DNA from: Podarcis raffonei
Lineage: Eukaryota; Chordata; Lepidosauria; Squamata; Lacertidae
Assembly: GCF_027172205.1 (NCBI RefSeq)
Contig: NC_070613.1
Location: 53,170,001 to 53,234,000, forward strand
Direction: 5' to 3'
Length of the DNA stretch: 64,000 nt
In this document: piece after piece, positions 1 through 14,600 of the stretch
How the letters are laid out: each line of letters opens with the position of its first letter
Numbering within the stretch: position 1 is the stretch's first letter
Notes under the pieces: model-generated
Seen by the model: only the letters and a program-made list of their open reading frames with translations
The model's database searches: none
What the model was told of the DNA's origin: nothing
Translations under genes and position numbers: made by a program

Positions 1-1958
1 GTGAACAAGCACAGAACTGGGCACTGTCTGGAGTATTCAGCACCCTTAAAATCTCAGCTTTTATTTTATTTTATAGAAACCAGGTTTCTAGCCCCTGCGG
101 CTGCAAAGCTAAGGCGCAAAATATTCCGCCGAGAAGAAATTAGGCAAGGCGACAGACATACGCAAATTTGGTACATAGACACTAGTGGGCACACACTAAC
201 TAGTTAATGTTTACCTGCTTCTAACTGCACCAAGTGAAACATTCCTAGATGTCGCAGCCCCAAATGCAAAGGCAAAACACAGCTGCAGGCCAATCTGTTC
301 CTGTGGCAACAAGGCATTAGTGCATAGTTTTGGTAAAAGCAAAAGTAATGGTTACAAAGCTATCATAGCAACAAAGCAATCAGACCTGTTCAGTTGAAAG
401 CATTCTCCTGGGTATCTCTGCTCTCTGGCTGTAAAGTGTAAGGCAGCTGTTCTTAGAGCAAGTGCTTTCTTCTTGTAAGGCTGCCATTCAAGCTTGATGT
501 TCTTTGCCGATTAATACTGACAATTTAAAACAAAAAATCCAAGAAGCTTAATTTTATATCTGTAGAACCTTGGTCAGCAGCCTTTTTCTTCATTTGAAGT
601 GGGAGTGAGAGATAGTGGACAGGAGCCCCGTCCTGGCCAGCTCTTAAAGCAGCTGACAAGCAAGTTATTAGCAAACTTTTCTCTATACCTTTTTTGCCTT
701 GGATTTGGCAGGAAGCATGCTTTAAGGTGCCAGATTTGGCTTATCCTGATGCACTTCTGACAGTAAAGGCTCCAACACTGATTAGCTAAGTTTGCAGAAG
801 GTGGTGCTTGGAATGTTCACTTAAACAGGAAACTTAAATTGTTTGTTGTCCATCTTCTGTGCTGAAAGCAAATGTCAGTTTGGCTGGGATTGAAACCTGA
901 CATTTGGTGGCTGTGGTGGATTGGGAAATCCTGAGAGGGAGTGAAGGCAAAGTGACTAAAGGAAGGGTGCATGGGTCCAAGCGGTTTTCTGTTTGCCCTG
1001 CCGCTTTCCCCAGGAAAACCTCTTTACCGCTGAATCGGAGCACACATAAGTCTGCGAAAACTCTATTGACATTTGCTCCGATTCAGTGCTGAAGAGCAGG
1101 TTTTCCTGGGGGAAAGTGGAAGTGTGGATGAGCCCTGAGAAAGAGAAACCCTGGGGAGAAGATTAGAGGCAGTGTAGAATGACAAGAAGCAGCTAATGAG
1201 GCTCTCCTATGGGACAGGGCTGGAGAGATTGGCTGGTCAACAAACAGAGTGATTGAAGAGAGTTCAGTAAAGTAAGCAGCATAATGAAAAGCTGGAAGCC
1301 AAGGGTGGTGGAGGTGTGAAGTTGAGGAATAGCCAAAAAAGGTAGGCCTCAGGCAAAACTTCAGTGAGGGCCTAGAAACCGGAGTAGTTCTCCTTACCAG
1401 CCAGAAGGAAATAAGCCAAGAAAGGAGAGAGACAAAGAGACTCATTGACAGAATTGGGATCACAGGTTGGTTGTGGTTTCTGCTGTCATTGTAGCATTGT
1501 GACCCGGTGATTCTGAGAGGGTGTCAAGTGTCAAGGAACGGTGGTGGTGCCAAGTTTCACCTGCGGATTTCAACTAACCAGCCAGTTCTTGGGCAGCAGG
1601 TTTATAGTTCTCTGGAATGGGATAGGGAGCAGCAGCTGCAAGATACAGTTCCTTATCGCTGCTGACTGAGGTACACTCCTGTCTGTTACAAAAAAGATCC
1701 ATTGATGGATGAGCAAAATTAATTCCCCCCAGGGCAGTAAAATAGCTTGAGCAGGCTCTGCATGGTAATATAAAATACTCATGTAGACCCATGTTCTACC
1801 CATTATTCCACATCATAATGTTTTAGTTTTCCTGGACATGTTAGGCTAGCTACCAAATTGGCTCTTAGGGTGATATCGAACAGGATAACGCTGTAGAAAC
1901 TTTATACCTCTATGTGATACCTTTAGGGAATGCTAAGACCATTTCATTCCTCTTTCAG
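1..1958 (+). other. AVL9 intron (5' part outside window), no gene seen
   Basis: Precedes the first in-window AVL9 exon. Only AT-rich non-coding sequence is seen, apart from the inverted repeat at 1006-1124. Confidence 0.8.
1006..1124. repeat. Snap-back inverted repeat (possible MITE core)
   Basis: CTTTCCCCAGGAAAACCTC ... GAATCGGAGCA is followed after about 30 nt by its imperfect reverse complement TGCTCCGATTCAG ... GAGGTTTTCC-type sequence. The arms are roughly 40 nt. No target-site duplication was found. Confidence 0.55.
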
Positions 1959-2044
1959 ACACTGTGTTTTTTCACTTGCCACCAAGAAGCGGAGATCGAA
2001 GTACAGTGTATGGTGTCTCATGCTACAGGCAGATTGAAGCTAAG
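1959..2044 (+). CDS. AVL9: AVL9 in-window exon 1
   Basis: Acceptor CTCTTTCAG before 1959, donor GTAATT after 2044. Encodes (D)TVFFHLPPRSGDR...YRQIEAK; the first codon is split with an exon outside the window. It starts inside the N-terminal Avl9 (uDENN-like) region. Confidence 0.95.
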
Positions 2045-5000
2045 GTAATTATATTGCTATTGTGTGAACATTAAAAGAAAAAAGGTCTTGTGGAGGAACT
2101 TAGGTAGCTTCTCCAACTTGGCATCCTTCAAATTTGACCATTTGTACAAAGTACTGGTGCAGCTATTGGTATAATGTGAACATTAAGTCTTTGAGGCCCT
2201 TGATGCAGGGTAATATTCCTTCTGAATCTTTTTATGTCAGAGTCTCTGTCATATGTTTGAGCTTTTTTCAGTTCTTGTGAATTGTTGGACTTAGCATTTG
2301 GCAATTGTCGAGGAACTTTTCATAGTGGCCTTTGTTTCAAACAAAATATACTTAATATAAGCCACAGTTTGTTTGTTTGTTTGTTTGTTTGTTTGTTTGA
2401 GTGAAAGGATAAACCATGGTTAAGCAAAATGAAAGACTCTGAATTCCTTCCTGTCACATGGGAGAAGAAGGGGAAGGAAAGCATGAGCCTAAGGCTCTCC
2501 TGAGCTATGGTTTAGCATGATGTGCAAATATGAACATGGAAAGATTAGCTAGGAATCCAGCTGCAGATTTTCTGGCCTGTATTGATACCATGAATGCAAC
2601 TGCAGGAGTAATGTTCAATGTCTACACGGTGACTTCTCTTGATATCAAATGTTATGTGGGTAGTGATGTGAGGTGAGAATATTCTGCAGAGAATATTCTC
2701 CACAAACTGTAAATTCTAATGTAAGAACCAGTTTTACAACCCACATTTAAAAAATCTAGTAAATAATAAGTCAAGCTGTGATATTGCCAGCGTAAGTAAT
2801 GAATAATGATTTTTTTTTTATCCAGTTACATTACTGGGTATTGTGTCATTCACCATTGGCAGTTCTGAAATGCAAGCTACAGAAAACATTTATTTATTTA
2901 TTTATTTATTTATTTAGTTAGTTAGTTTTAAAAGTGCTATTCATTTAATTTGATGAACATTTGAATTCATATGTATTTCAACTATATGTGATAGCGCTTT
3001 TTTCCTATTTTGGTGCGACCTTATTCTTAGCAATTCTATACCCTTGGCCATACAGTGTGCTTTTTTTACAGAAAGTGGCCTTAATGCTTTGCACACTTAA
3101 AATACCTAGGCCTAGCAAAGAATGTGAATTCACTGCATTGCCCCATTGAATAAAAGTATCTGTACAGTTTTTGGTTGCCATCTGAGCAAGTTTACCCATG
3201 AATAAATTTTCAATGCATTAAAATTATATCTTTTTTCAGTGCATTAAAATGAATATTCTCCTATTTTAAATGAAAATTCTCTAATGCTCTCATTAATCGA
3301 GAACAGTCTCGAGAATATTCTCCAAAAGATTATTCTCGAGAATTTAACATCACTATATGTTGGAACATATTTTTTTACTTTCTGTCCAGTTTAGTATACA
3401 TTTAGCTATCAAATAGCACTTAATCTGCAACAAAATATCCAATAGCCTAGGATTCATAATCATGTGTGTTTTAACCTCTTGCTCCATTACTTGATGACTA
3501 ACTCCTCTATTTACATAAACCCAGAGAGGCTGATAGAGATTATTTTGTTGATTCATGTTTAAATTAGCAGTTGGATGAAGCAGGTGGAAGTTGGCTGTGA
3601 GCATTAACTATTAGTTTTCCAGGAGTTTTATGTTTAGAAATAGAGTCGTAAATATATGTCTTCCTTTTGTGGGAGAAACTGATTTGATCCTAACCTAAGA
3701 GATGTAACTCGGGTGGTATGACTATGAAGGTTTTGATATATTTGGTAAAGGCAGACCATTTTTCCTTTCTATGAAATGATAGTTTTAAAATCACGAGTTC
3801 CTAAATTATTCATTTATATTCTAATATTGTTGCCCTGTCATACTCCGGCAGCATTTATACTCTGTTAAACCTCTGCAGCAATTTCATAACTCTAACTAAC
3901 TAGATATCACAGGATATTACAATAAAAGATTTATGGCAATGGAACTACTGTTTTATTTCACTGTGACTGTTATAATTTTACTGGTCTTGTCTTCACTTAC
4001 TACTATTTCTGCATTTAAAAAACAGATCTTACATTACATACCTGTCCATCTACACTCCCTTGCTTTTTTTGTGCAATTTGGGTGAATTATATGGTGGTGG
4101 TATGTAATTTTGGCTAAGAAAGCAACTGACTTTGTGACTCAGTTCACACATGATGCAAAACCATGGTTTAGCGTTACAAGGATGAGCCTGTGTGAGTGTT
4201 AGGTTCACAGTCCCATGCATGCTTTCCTGAAAGTAAGCTCCACTGACCTTGACTGGGTAGATCTATGCATAGGATTGTTTGCCCTGTAAGGAGAATATCT
4301 GCTTCAACATTCCTCTTACACAGGAAAAGTGCCTTATTTTTCAGAACTAACGCATGTCTTCACATGTAAACTTGTGGAAGCTTCATAAATACATTAAAGT
4401 TGATATGATTACTGGGGGTGCCAAAAATGTAGGCAATATATAGAAAGGGATGGATCTCCTCTTCTATTATTGTATTCAAAGCAAATCTTTTCACTTGGCT
4501 TTTCCTTATTGACCCCTTCTTCTCTCCCTTCTTTTTACCTTCCTTCTCCTTTCTCAATAACGTGCCTAGTGCTTTATTAGACAACATGCCTACAGGCAGA
4601 GCCTGTCCTATTTTTTATTTTGTAGAGTGCTCAGTTGTTTTTATGCTGCGGCTAAATGAGTATTTGTTCCTTAAAGGCGGATGTGTAAAAATACAGTAAA
4701 AGCTTGTTCTCTCTTACTCTTTTTCAAAGGCCTTGAAAGTACGGCAAGCAGATATTACCCGAGAAACAGTACAGAAAAGTGTCTGTGTTCTAAGTCAGCT
4801 GGTAAGAGATAGTTACATGCCTTAAAAATAGCATGTTTGGGGATCTTGCTTTCATGTTAGGCACACTCCTGTTGAAATCCAAGACAAAAGGAATTCTTTC
4901 AAAACTGTATTCTAGTAAACAGAAAAAATGCCATTTGCAAGCTCTTAAAATGACAGCATTTCTAATTTAATACATCCCAGAGCATTTTCCCCCTTTAGCT

Positions 5001-5629
5001 TTGTACGAAAGTGAAATAGGACACACAACACTTCTGGTCACACTCTTTAACATCGTTCAGATCTGTGAGGTCCATCACTGTACAGTTGAGGAACTGAATC
5101 TGGAGCATGGTTTGCCCAGCTCCCAACCCAAGATCCAGAAATCTAGCTATTAGGCCACATTAACTCTCCCCCAGCATGCCTTTTCAAGTCACAACTCATG
5201 TAACAACTACCTGATGTGAAATACTTTTTGGGTGGCGCTGTGGGTTAAACCACAGAGCCTAGGACTTGCCAATCAGAAGGTCAGCGGTTCGAATCCCCGC
5301 GACAGGGTGAGCTCCCGTTGCTCGGTCCCTGCTTCTGCCAACCTAGCAGATCGAAAGCACATCAAAGTGCAAGTAGATAAATAGGTACCACTCCGGCGGG
5401 AAGGTAAACAGCGTTTCCGTGCGCTGCTCTGGTTCGCCAGAAGCAGCTTAGTCATGCTGGCCACATGACCCGGAAGCTGTCTGTGGACAAACGCCGGCTC
5501 CCTCGGCCAATAAAGCGAGATGAGCGCCGCAACCCCAGAGTCGGTCACGACTGGACCTGATGGTCAGGGGTCCCTTTACCTTTACCTTTACATGATACTC
5601 AGAGTTAGATTCTGGAGTTGAATTGCATA

Positions 5630-5681
<52 letters not shown>

Positions 5682-8600
5682 CTTCATGGAGAAGTTGACT
5701 TGCACAAGCAAAGCTTATTTATGTTTCTTTATGTATTACATTTTTATCCAATCCTTACTCAGAGGTGCTCAAGGTAGTGTGTGTGGTTCTTCCTGCCCTG
5801 TTTTACCACAACAGCCCTATGAGACAGAGGGTTAGACGGAGGGTTAGTGACGGGCCCAGACTCACTCGGTGAACTGCATGGCTGACTTGAACATTGGATT
5901 TGAACCTGAGTTTGGTCTAAACCACAGAGCTTGCTGATCAGAAGGTCAGCGGTTTGAATCCCTGCGACGGGGTGAGCTCCCGTTGCTTGGTCCTAGCTCC
6001 TGCCAACCTAGCAGTTTGAAAGCACGTCAAAGTGCAAGTAGATAAATAGGTACCGCTCCAAGCGGGAAGGTAAACGGTGTTTCCATGCACTGCTCTGGTT
6101 CACCAGAAGCGGCTTAGTCATGCTGGCCACACGACCCGGAAAAACTGTCTGTGGACAAACGCCGGCTCCCTTGGCCAATAAAATGAGATGGGCGCCACAA
6201 CCCCAGAGCCGTCCGCAACTGGACTTAACGGTCAGGGGTCCCTTTACCTTCCCTGGTCTGACACTGTAACTCTACACCAGCTCTCAAATGGAGCAAGGCA
6301 GCCCAATTTTGCCTGTATTTTACCACACTACTCTAATCAGATAGGAACACTATCACATTAATAAACTATTGCTCATTTTGACAGCAGGATGACTGACATA
6401 GTCAATCATTACAAATAAACTGTTACCTAATGTATGTGTAATTTGTCATCAATTTGAGATCAATATGTGTAATTTGTTTTGAAGGGTAGCTGTTTTTGTC
6501 CTTGACTGTGTGCCTGCCTTTCTTGATGTAACATGATGATGTGTTTTCCTTTCAAGCCTCTGTATGGGCTACTCCAGGCTAAGCTGCAGCTAATTACACA
6601 TGCCTATTTTGAAGAAAAAGACTTCTCACAAATTTCAATACTTAAGGTAAGTTTTCTGTATGGAAATGCAAACTCTTGTGTGATACTGATCTGTGAACCA
6701 TAGAGGGCCTTCATTATATTCCTAAACTTTAATGTCACCCTTCCTTCATTTCTACCTGCATCGCTTTCCTTTCCCTTGAAGCAAATGGGGAAGCCCATGC
6801 AGACTGAGAGATAGGTGAACTCACTGGAGTCCACAGCCAGGATAGAAAAGAAGGCCCTTAAGTTTACATTATTTGCATTCAGAAGGTTTCTTTTTCTTGA
6901 TTTTCTTGTTTTATCTTTTTGTAAACTACTTTGAGGGGTGGGTGCACACACGTTTAAATCATGTGGTATACTGTATACATAAGGGACGCGGGTGGCGCTG
7001 TGGGTAAAACCTCAGTGCCTAGGACTTGCTGATCGTATGGTCGGCGGTTCGAATCCCCGCGGCAGGGTGAGCTCCCGTCTTTCGGTCCCAGCTCCTGCCC
7101 ACCTAGCAGTTCAAAAGCACCCCCAAGTGCAAGTAGATAAATAGGTACCGCTTTATAGCGGGAAGGTAAACGGCGTTTCCATGTGCTGCGCTGGTGCTGG
7201 CTCGCCAGAGCAGCTTCGTCACGCTGGCCACGTGACCCGGAAGTGTCTCCGGACAGCGCTGGCCCCCGGCCTCTTAAGTGAGATGGGTGCACAACCCTAG
7301 AGTCGGACACGACTGGCCCGTACGGGCAGGGGTACCTTTACCTTTTATACTGTATACATTTTATGAAATAAAGAAAATATACCAGGGGATGTGAATGTTG
7401 TGCTTTCCAGATGTTGATGAACTCAATTCCCATAATCCCTGGACACTGATGATGATGATGATGATGATAATTATAATAATTTATTATTTATACCCCACCC
7501 ATCTGGCTGGGTTTCCCCAGCCACTCTGGGCGGCTTCCAACAAAACACTAAAATACAATAACCTATTAAACATTAAAAGCTTCCCTAAACAGGGCTGCCT
7601 TTAGATGTCTTCTAAAAGTTTGGTAGTTATTTTTCTCTTTGACATCTCTTTGACCAAACCAGCTGGATGGAAGTTGGAGTCCAACAGTATCTCAAGTGGA
7701 CTATGTTAGCTACCACTGGTTAAGACCCAGGGGTGGTCAGCCTTGTGGTATCCTTGGGGTTTTCTTACTCTCACCCTAAGCTCCACCTGCTGCAAAAAAG
7801 GCACACACTTAGAATCAAAGAATTCTGACCCTGGGGTTGGTTTGTTTTTGAGGCCCAGAACCTCACAGTCCTTCCCCACCAAAGTCCATTCCTGGTTACT
7901 CCAAGCTTTCTTCATTTCAGCAAAGAGCCATTTTTGTTGCTACCTTTGTTTAATAGTTGTGAGTCAGAAATGCTTGTTGATCTGCTGAAAATTACCCAGG
8001 GATCTATTAGGTAGGACCCAGTCTACTTTCTGCCCATCCCTGGTGTAGCCAATACTGAGCTAGGTAAACGAGTGGGTCTGCTCAGTTTAAGGCAGTGCCC
8101 TATATTCCAAGATCAGCCTTTCTTGACCTTGGGTCCCCAGATATCGTTGGACTCCAACTCCTGTCATTCTTAGCCAGCATGGCCAGTGGTCAGGGTGTAG
8201 TTCAAGAACATCTGGGGATCCACAGTTGAGAAAGGCTGTCCTAGAATGAGCCCAGAGGAGCTATGTGTTGTTTTTCTCAACCAGTGCTTTTCCCCATGCC
8301 CCATTGCAAATGAGAGGATTTTCAAATGCCATTGGTGGTATAGCACATTAAAAAGGGTCAAAGATCTCATTGGGTTCTACCAAAGGATCTTTTTGGATTC
8401 CAGCTGAAGCCTCTGGGAGTCCATTGGATCGATGTCTGTGCATTTAGTGACTCACTGGAAAAAAAGCCAAGAATCTTCTTCATAGCATAGTATTTTGGCA
8501 GATCCATGCTGTATGAAGCCTTTTCATTTATTTTCTAGGAGATGCCTTTAAAAAGTGTTTTTAATGCTTTCAAAATTTATGGCTTTGCAGGAACTTTATG

Positions 8601-11600
8601 AGCATATGAATAGTTCGCTGGGAGGAAGCCCCCTGGAAGGATCACAAGTTTATCTTGGTAAGCAATATTTACTAAATAACACAACTGTTCAATTTTCATT
8701 TCCTAAAGTACTTTATTGGTACTAAAGTCTAATGCCAAGTCTGTGTGTGCCTAAATAATGCACTAATTATTGTGAATACTTTTCCCATCAGTCACGGGGC
8801 TAGATAAACCTGTCACTTTTCTCCTTTTACATAGAATCCTTGTCATTTTCGCTGCTGGGTGAGGAGAGCTGCTCAGATGCTTTTTCAAAATCATGTTTAT
8901 TCAAAAGTAATGAGTGGATTATTAAATGCCTATTAATAGGAGAAGGGCCAGATAATGTTCCTTCCTCCTGGCTTTAATGGGAGAAGGCAGTCAACTATTA
9001 TTGGTAGTTAAAATCCAATTTGCATTTGTGATCAATGAACCATGTAAGCTCCCACAGATTCTTTGCCCCTAAGTGCTGGGGAAATAGTACAAAATCTTTT
9101 AATCCTGCTGCCAGCAGGTTTCTCCACATTTATAATCAGGAAGGGTTGGTGGTTCTTACTGAGGTGTGCTAATTGTTTTGCTGTCCCTACTTTTAGGCCT
9201 GTCTCCACGAGATCTTGTCCTTCAGTTTAGACACAAGGTATGTTTCTTCCTGATGTGAATCCTGAAGGAGGTACATCTACTTCTGCCTTTGCTCTGCTTT
9301 TGACAAACAGTGAAGATGTATCAGCTTTAGCAAGGTTTATTAGGGGATTCATTCTCAAATGTATTAAGACCGCTCAGTTTGTAAAGGTTACTGTTCTGTG
9401 GTTGATAGTTGGCTTAGTTCGTTTGGGCTGGATGTGATACTTAATAGTGAAGGGTTGTAGCTCATTGATAGAAGAACTGCTTTGCATACAGAAGGTCCCA
9501 GATCCCCTCCCTAAAAACATGGAAAGCTGCTGCCAGTCAGTATTAGGGGGCACAATTAGTGCCAGCACTGTCCATTAAGAGTTTGGGTGTAATCTTCGAC
9601 ACCTCCCTTTCCATGGAGGCGCAGATTGCAGCTATAACAAAGGCGGCATTTTTTCATCTCCGTCAAGCTAACCAGTTGGCTCCTTACCTCTCTCGCCCTG
9701 ACCTAGCCACTGTGATCCACGCGACGGTCACCTTAGACTGGATTATTGTAACTTGCTCTACGTGGGGCTGCCCTTGAGACTGACCCAGAAACTCCAGCAG
9801 GTGCAGAATGCCGCGGCGAGACTCCTTACGGGGTCCTCGCTGCGAGATCACATTCACCCGGTGCTATACCAGCTGCACTGGCTCCCGGTGGAGTACAGGA
9901 TCAGGTTTAAGGTGCTGGTTTTAACCTTTAAAGCCCTATACGGCCTAAGACCCTCGTACCTACGGGACCGCCTCTCCCGGTATGTCCCACAGAGGACCTT
10001 ACGGTCTTCAAACAAAAACATCTTGGAGGTCCCAGGCCACAGAGAGGTTAGGCTGGCCTCAACCAGAGCCAGGGCTTTTTCGGTTCTGGCTCCGATCTGG
10101 TGGAACGGTCTGTCACAAGAGACTAGGGCCCTGCGGGACTTGACATCTTTCCGCAGGGCCTGCAAGACAGAGCTTTGGCCAGGGCACAGCCTGACCCCCT
10201 CCTCTGACAATCCTCACAGAACTCTAGCCCAATGGTTGCCATTAATCTGATTTGAATTGATTTTATAATGAAATGATTTTAGTATATTGTATCGTTTTAC
10301 TGTTGTTAGCCGCTCTGAGCCCAGCTTCGCCTGGGGAGGGTGGGATATAAATAAAAATTTATTATTATTATTATTGACAACACTGATCTAGATGGACAAA
10401 AGATCTGACCTTGTGTGAGGCAGCTTCCTTTCAAGGCAGATCTTGTACTGATGTAGACGGCCTTCAGGTAACATGGCCCCAAACCATTTGAGACTTTAAA
10501 TATCAAAACCAGCACTATAAACATGGCCCAGAATTGGTGTGATCATCTTGCACCCACTAGCAATCAAACTTAAAAGCTGAAATTTCCAAATCATCTTCAA
10601 AGGCAGCCCCATGTACAGTGTATCTACCTTGGATGTGACCACCACATGGATTACTGAGACAAGGTCCAGTCCTTCTAGATAGGGTCACAGGTGGCATCCC
10701 GGTTTCCCCTGGAAAAAAGGCACTTGTGCTTCCAAAAATAGTGCTGAGCCCAAGAGAAACCACAAGCTTGGTCTTTCAGGGACGTCAAGGCCCATCAAAC
10801 AGCAGTTGTACCCCTGTGTCCGGATCAGCTTGTTTCCCTAAGCATAGCACCTGTATATTATTTGGCCTGAGTTTCTGTTTATTCACCCTTATCCACCACA
10901 GGACTGTCTCCAGACACCTATTTAGGATTTCCACAGCCTCCCTGAGATTGACAGGTGGAAAAGAGAAGCGGAGCTTGGCATCAACTGCAATTTGAGCTCA
11001 AGCTTCTGGGTGATTTCTCCCAATGGTTTGACTTAGAAGATAAACAGCATAGGGGACAGAATAGAATCTTTAGGGCCTCCAGAAGCTAGAGGTATAGCCT
11101 ACAAGAGAAATCCTCCAGTATCATATTCTGGGACCAAACCTCCAGAAATGACTGGGGCTGATGTAGTACTATTTCTCCCCTTTCCAATCCAGCTGCACGA
11201 CCCAGAAAATACCGTGGTTAATGGTACTGAATGCCACTGAGAGCTCTAAGGAAATGAATCGTGTTGTGATCTTGTCTGGTTCTCATTGTAAGTCATCCAC
11301 CAGGATGACCAAAGCTGTTCTGCCCCGTATCTGGGCCTAAAACCTAGAAATGTATAATGTCTCATTACTACTATGAGTTGTTTAATTGGTTGATTGATCC
11401 TTTCAGGTGCTTTGAGTATTTTAAAAGAAAAGCCAAGTTATAAAAGTAGATGAAATCATTTGTTCAGATATTTATTGTGCATTTCTGAAGTGTCAAATGG
11501 AAATGATATCATGAAATATGAATATGCATACCTATTGCTGTTGTTTAAGATTTGTGTCTCTTTGTTTTAAAGGTCTTAATACTTTTTAAACTGATTCTTC

Positions 11601-14600
11601 TAGAGAAAAAGGTAAGATCTTTTCCTTCTCCCCAAGTTGGCAGAAAGAACTGAAATGGACTTGCTTAATGACGTAGTTTAATGGAATATGGATTAAAAGC
11701 CTCTGTGGATAGATGTTATGAGCTATCCCACGCATGCAGTTAGCTAGTATGGAGACATGCCTGTTCTGTTTGCCTGCTTTTTAATGTTTCAATTCAGTAG
11801 TAGTTGCCATGGCAAAGGTAAGCGAACTTTGCTAAGGTTGTGGTGTGGCTATACGGATACAGATATGCAGATGTACAGAGACAGCTGTATGCAAGGCAGC
11901 ATAACACAAAATGGCTGCCAAATGTAAAAGAGCAGAAAAGGAAAGTACCAAAAAATGGTACAGGCATGTCTCCTTCCGCCCCACTGGGAGAAAGGCACCT
12001 ACATCAGCCAACACTGTGCTCACTCCCAGAGAGAAGCTTTCTGCACCTTTCCTTTGCTCAGACCATGTCACATTTTTGACATGTAATAAAATACGGGCAG
12101 GCTTATAAGAGTGTGTGTTTTGGGTAGTGGAAGCCAAGCCAATGTAAATAGGAACTGTGCAGGAAGAGCAAATCGTCTCTCAAGCATTGTAGATTTTTGA
12201 GAGGATATTTACAGTCATACCTCGGGTTACAGACGCTTCGGGTTGCGCGATTTCAGGTTGCGCACTGCGCCGAACCCGGAAGTACCAAAACGGGTTACCT
12301 CCGGGTTTCAGCATTTGTGCATGCACAGAAGCGCCGAATCGCGACCTGCATGTGCACAGACACAGCGCTGCGGGTTGCGAAAGCTGCAGGTTGTGAACGT
12401 GCTTCCCGCCCGGATCACGTTCGCAACCTGAGCATCCACTGTACTGAGATCATTTGCGGGAACCATAGGAGGTTATGGTGCGCCTGTGGGTACCGTTGGT
12501 TTATATTCATCCAGTAGCCACATATGTTTAAAAATGAAGGATGGAAGGGATTAATGCATGGGTAGGCAAACTAAGGCCCAGGGGCCAGATCCAGCCCAAT
12601 CGCCTTCTAAATCTGGCCTGCGAACGGTCTGGGAATCAGCCTGTTTTTACATGAATAGAATGTGTGCTTTTATTTAAAATGCATCTCTGAGTTATTTGTG
12701 GGGCATAGGAATTCGTTCATTTTATTTTATTTTTCAAAATATAGTCCACCGCCCCCGCGCCCCCCCCCCAAGGTCTGAGGGACAGTGGACCGGCTCCCTG
12801 CTGAAAAAGTTTGCTAACCTCTGGATTAAATGCTGTATACTATTATAGCTACAGCAGCATGGGAAGAAGATTATTAATCTGAACTTTTTACATGTCACAA
12901 AGCATAAAAGCAAGAGTGCTCCAGAGCGTCGAGTCATACTTGCCCTTCCTGTTTTAATGCACTGGAATCTGTGGGATGTTTCCTGGAACCTATGAGGAAG
13001 CAGACCAAACGCAGAGTAGCATATCCTCTGCTTCTAGGTTCAGTCTTCAGCGGAGGTACTGAGGGCTCTTCCAGCTGTATAGCTGGAATTACTTGAGGAG
13101 ATTACAAATGTTGCAGAAGAGGAGGGGGTAGGGTCATGAAACAAAAGAGCAGGTCAACCTCTTTGAAGAATAGGTCTTATCTAAGAGCAGGTCCATGCTG
13201 ACTCAGACTATATACCTTGAGACCTGGCTCCAGATGCATTCAAGAACTATTAACAGCACACAGTACTCTGTTGGCTCCTAGGCTCTGGATATAGACGGTG
13301 TTGGGGCATCCTTGAATAATTTAGCTAAACTGCAATATAGGAAAAATTGTGCCTAATCCTTTAAAAAATTGCTACTTGTGATTCCTATTTCCAGTGCTGC
13401 ATGCTGTTCTTTAAACATCTAAACCACTGAGCCTCTTGGGCTTGCCGATCAGAAGGTTGGCAGTTCGAATCCCTGCAACGGGGTGAGCTCCCATTGCTTG
13501 GTCCCAGCTTCTGCCAACCTAGCAGTTCTAAAGCACACCAAAAAGTGCATATAGATAAATAGGTACTGAAACGGCGTTTCTGTGCGCTGCTCTGGTTTCG
13601 GTGTTCCGTTGCGCCAGAAGCGGCTTAGTCATGCTGGCCACATGACCCGGAAAAACTGTCTGCGGACAAATGTCGGCTCACTCGGCCTGTAAAGCGAGAT
13701 AAGTGCCACAACCCCAGAGTCACCTGCGACTCGACTTAACTGTCAGGGGTCCTTTACCTTTTACCTTTTTATGCCTCAGAAAGTCATGTGCTCTTGTCAT
13801 TCTGGGTGTTATGAACTGGAATTGTTTGTTTTTCGTTCTTCTCTTTCTCTAGAAATTAACGTTTGTCATTCCCACCCACCCCTCCCTTTCAGGTTCTGTT
13901 TTATATCTCTCCAGTGAATAGACTGGTGGGAGCCCTAATGACAGTCTTATCACTCTTTCCTGGTAAGTGAGAGTAAAGTATTTACAATAGAAAGCATGTT
14001 ACACAGTTTCCCATGTCACCTGAACCTAGAACTGTGATTAGCTATGGTTGGTTTCAACAAGCCATTTTTAGAAATCACTGTTCGAAGTTGGATTGTTTGA
14101 AACAAACCATCATTAATGTTAACCACAGTTTGCTGGCCCAGACCACGTGAAAAATCACAGTTAACCAGAACTACTCCTCCCAGTCATACAGTAAGAGGAG
14201 AGGAAGGGAAATGTCAAGGCCGGAAGAAGGCTATGTTCATTCAGGTATTGCTGAACCATAGATTAGAATGACATTCGGATACAGCTTGTCTTATGAAAGA
14301 TCACTAGTATGGTATATTCTAGCAAGTATAAGGAACTGTGCCTCAAGCTATAAATATGCTGTGCATGGAAATCTAAGATCATTCTTAGAATCGTAGAATC
14401 ATCTAGTCCAACCCCCTGCCATACAGCAATCCCAACTAAAGCATCTTTGCTCAGGAAAAAGGGAGCCTTCAGATACAGACCTGTAAGGTAGCTTTCAAAG
14501 TATGCAATGTGTTTTGTATTATGATAAACTCCAAGAGATTTTTATAATTTCCAGGTATGATAGAGCATGGTCTCACTGACTGTTCACAGTACCGGCCGAG

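Noticed and set aside
5448-5835. Open frames rich in Leu-Ser or Arg-Glu repeats
   Set aside because: Translation of the (GA)n microsatellite and SINE sequence.
9753-10250. 165-residue open frame as a host gene
   Set aside because: It is the L2 reverse-transcriptase C-terminus, not a host protein.
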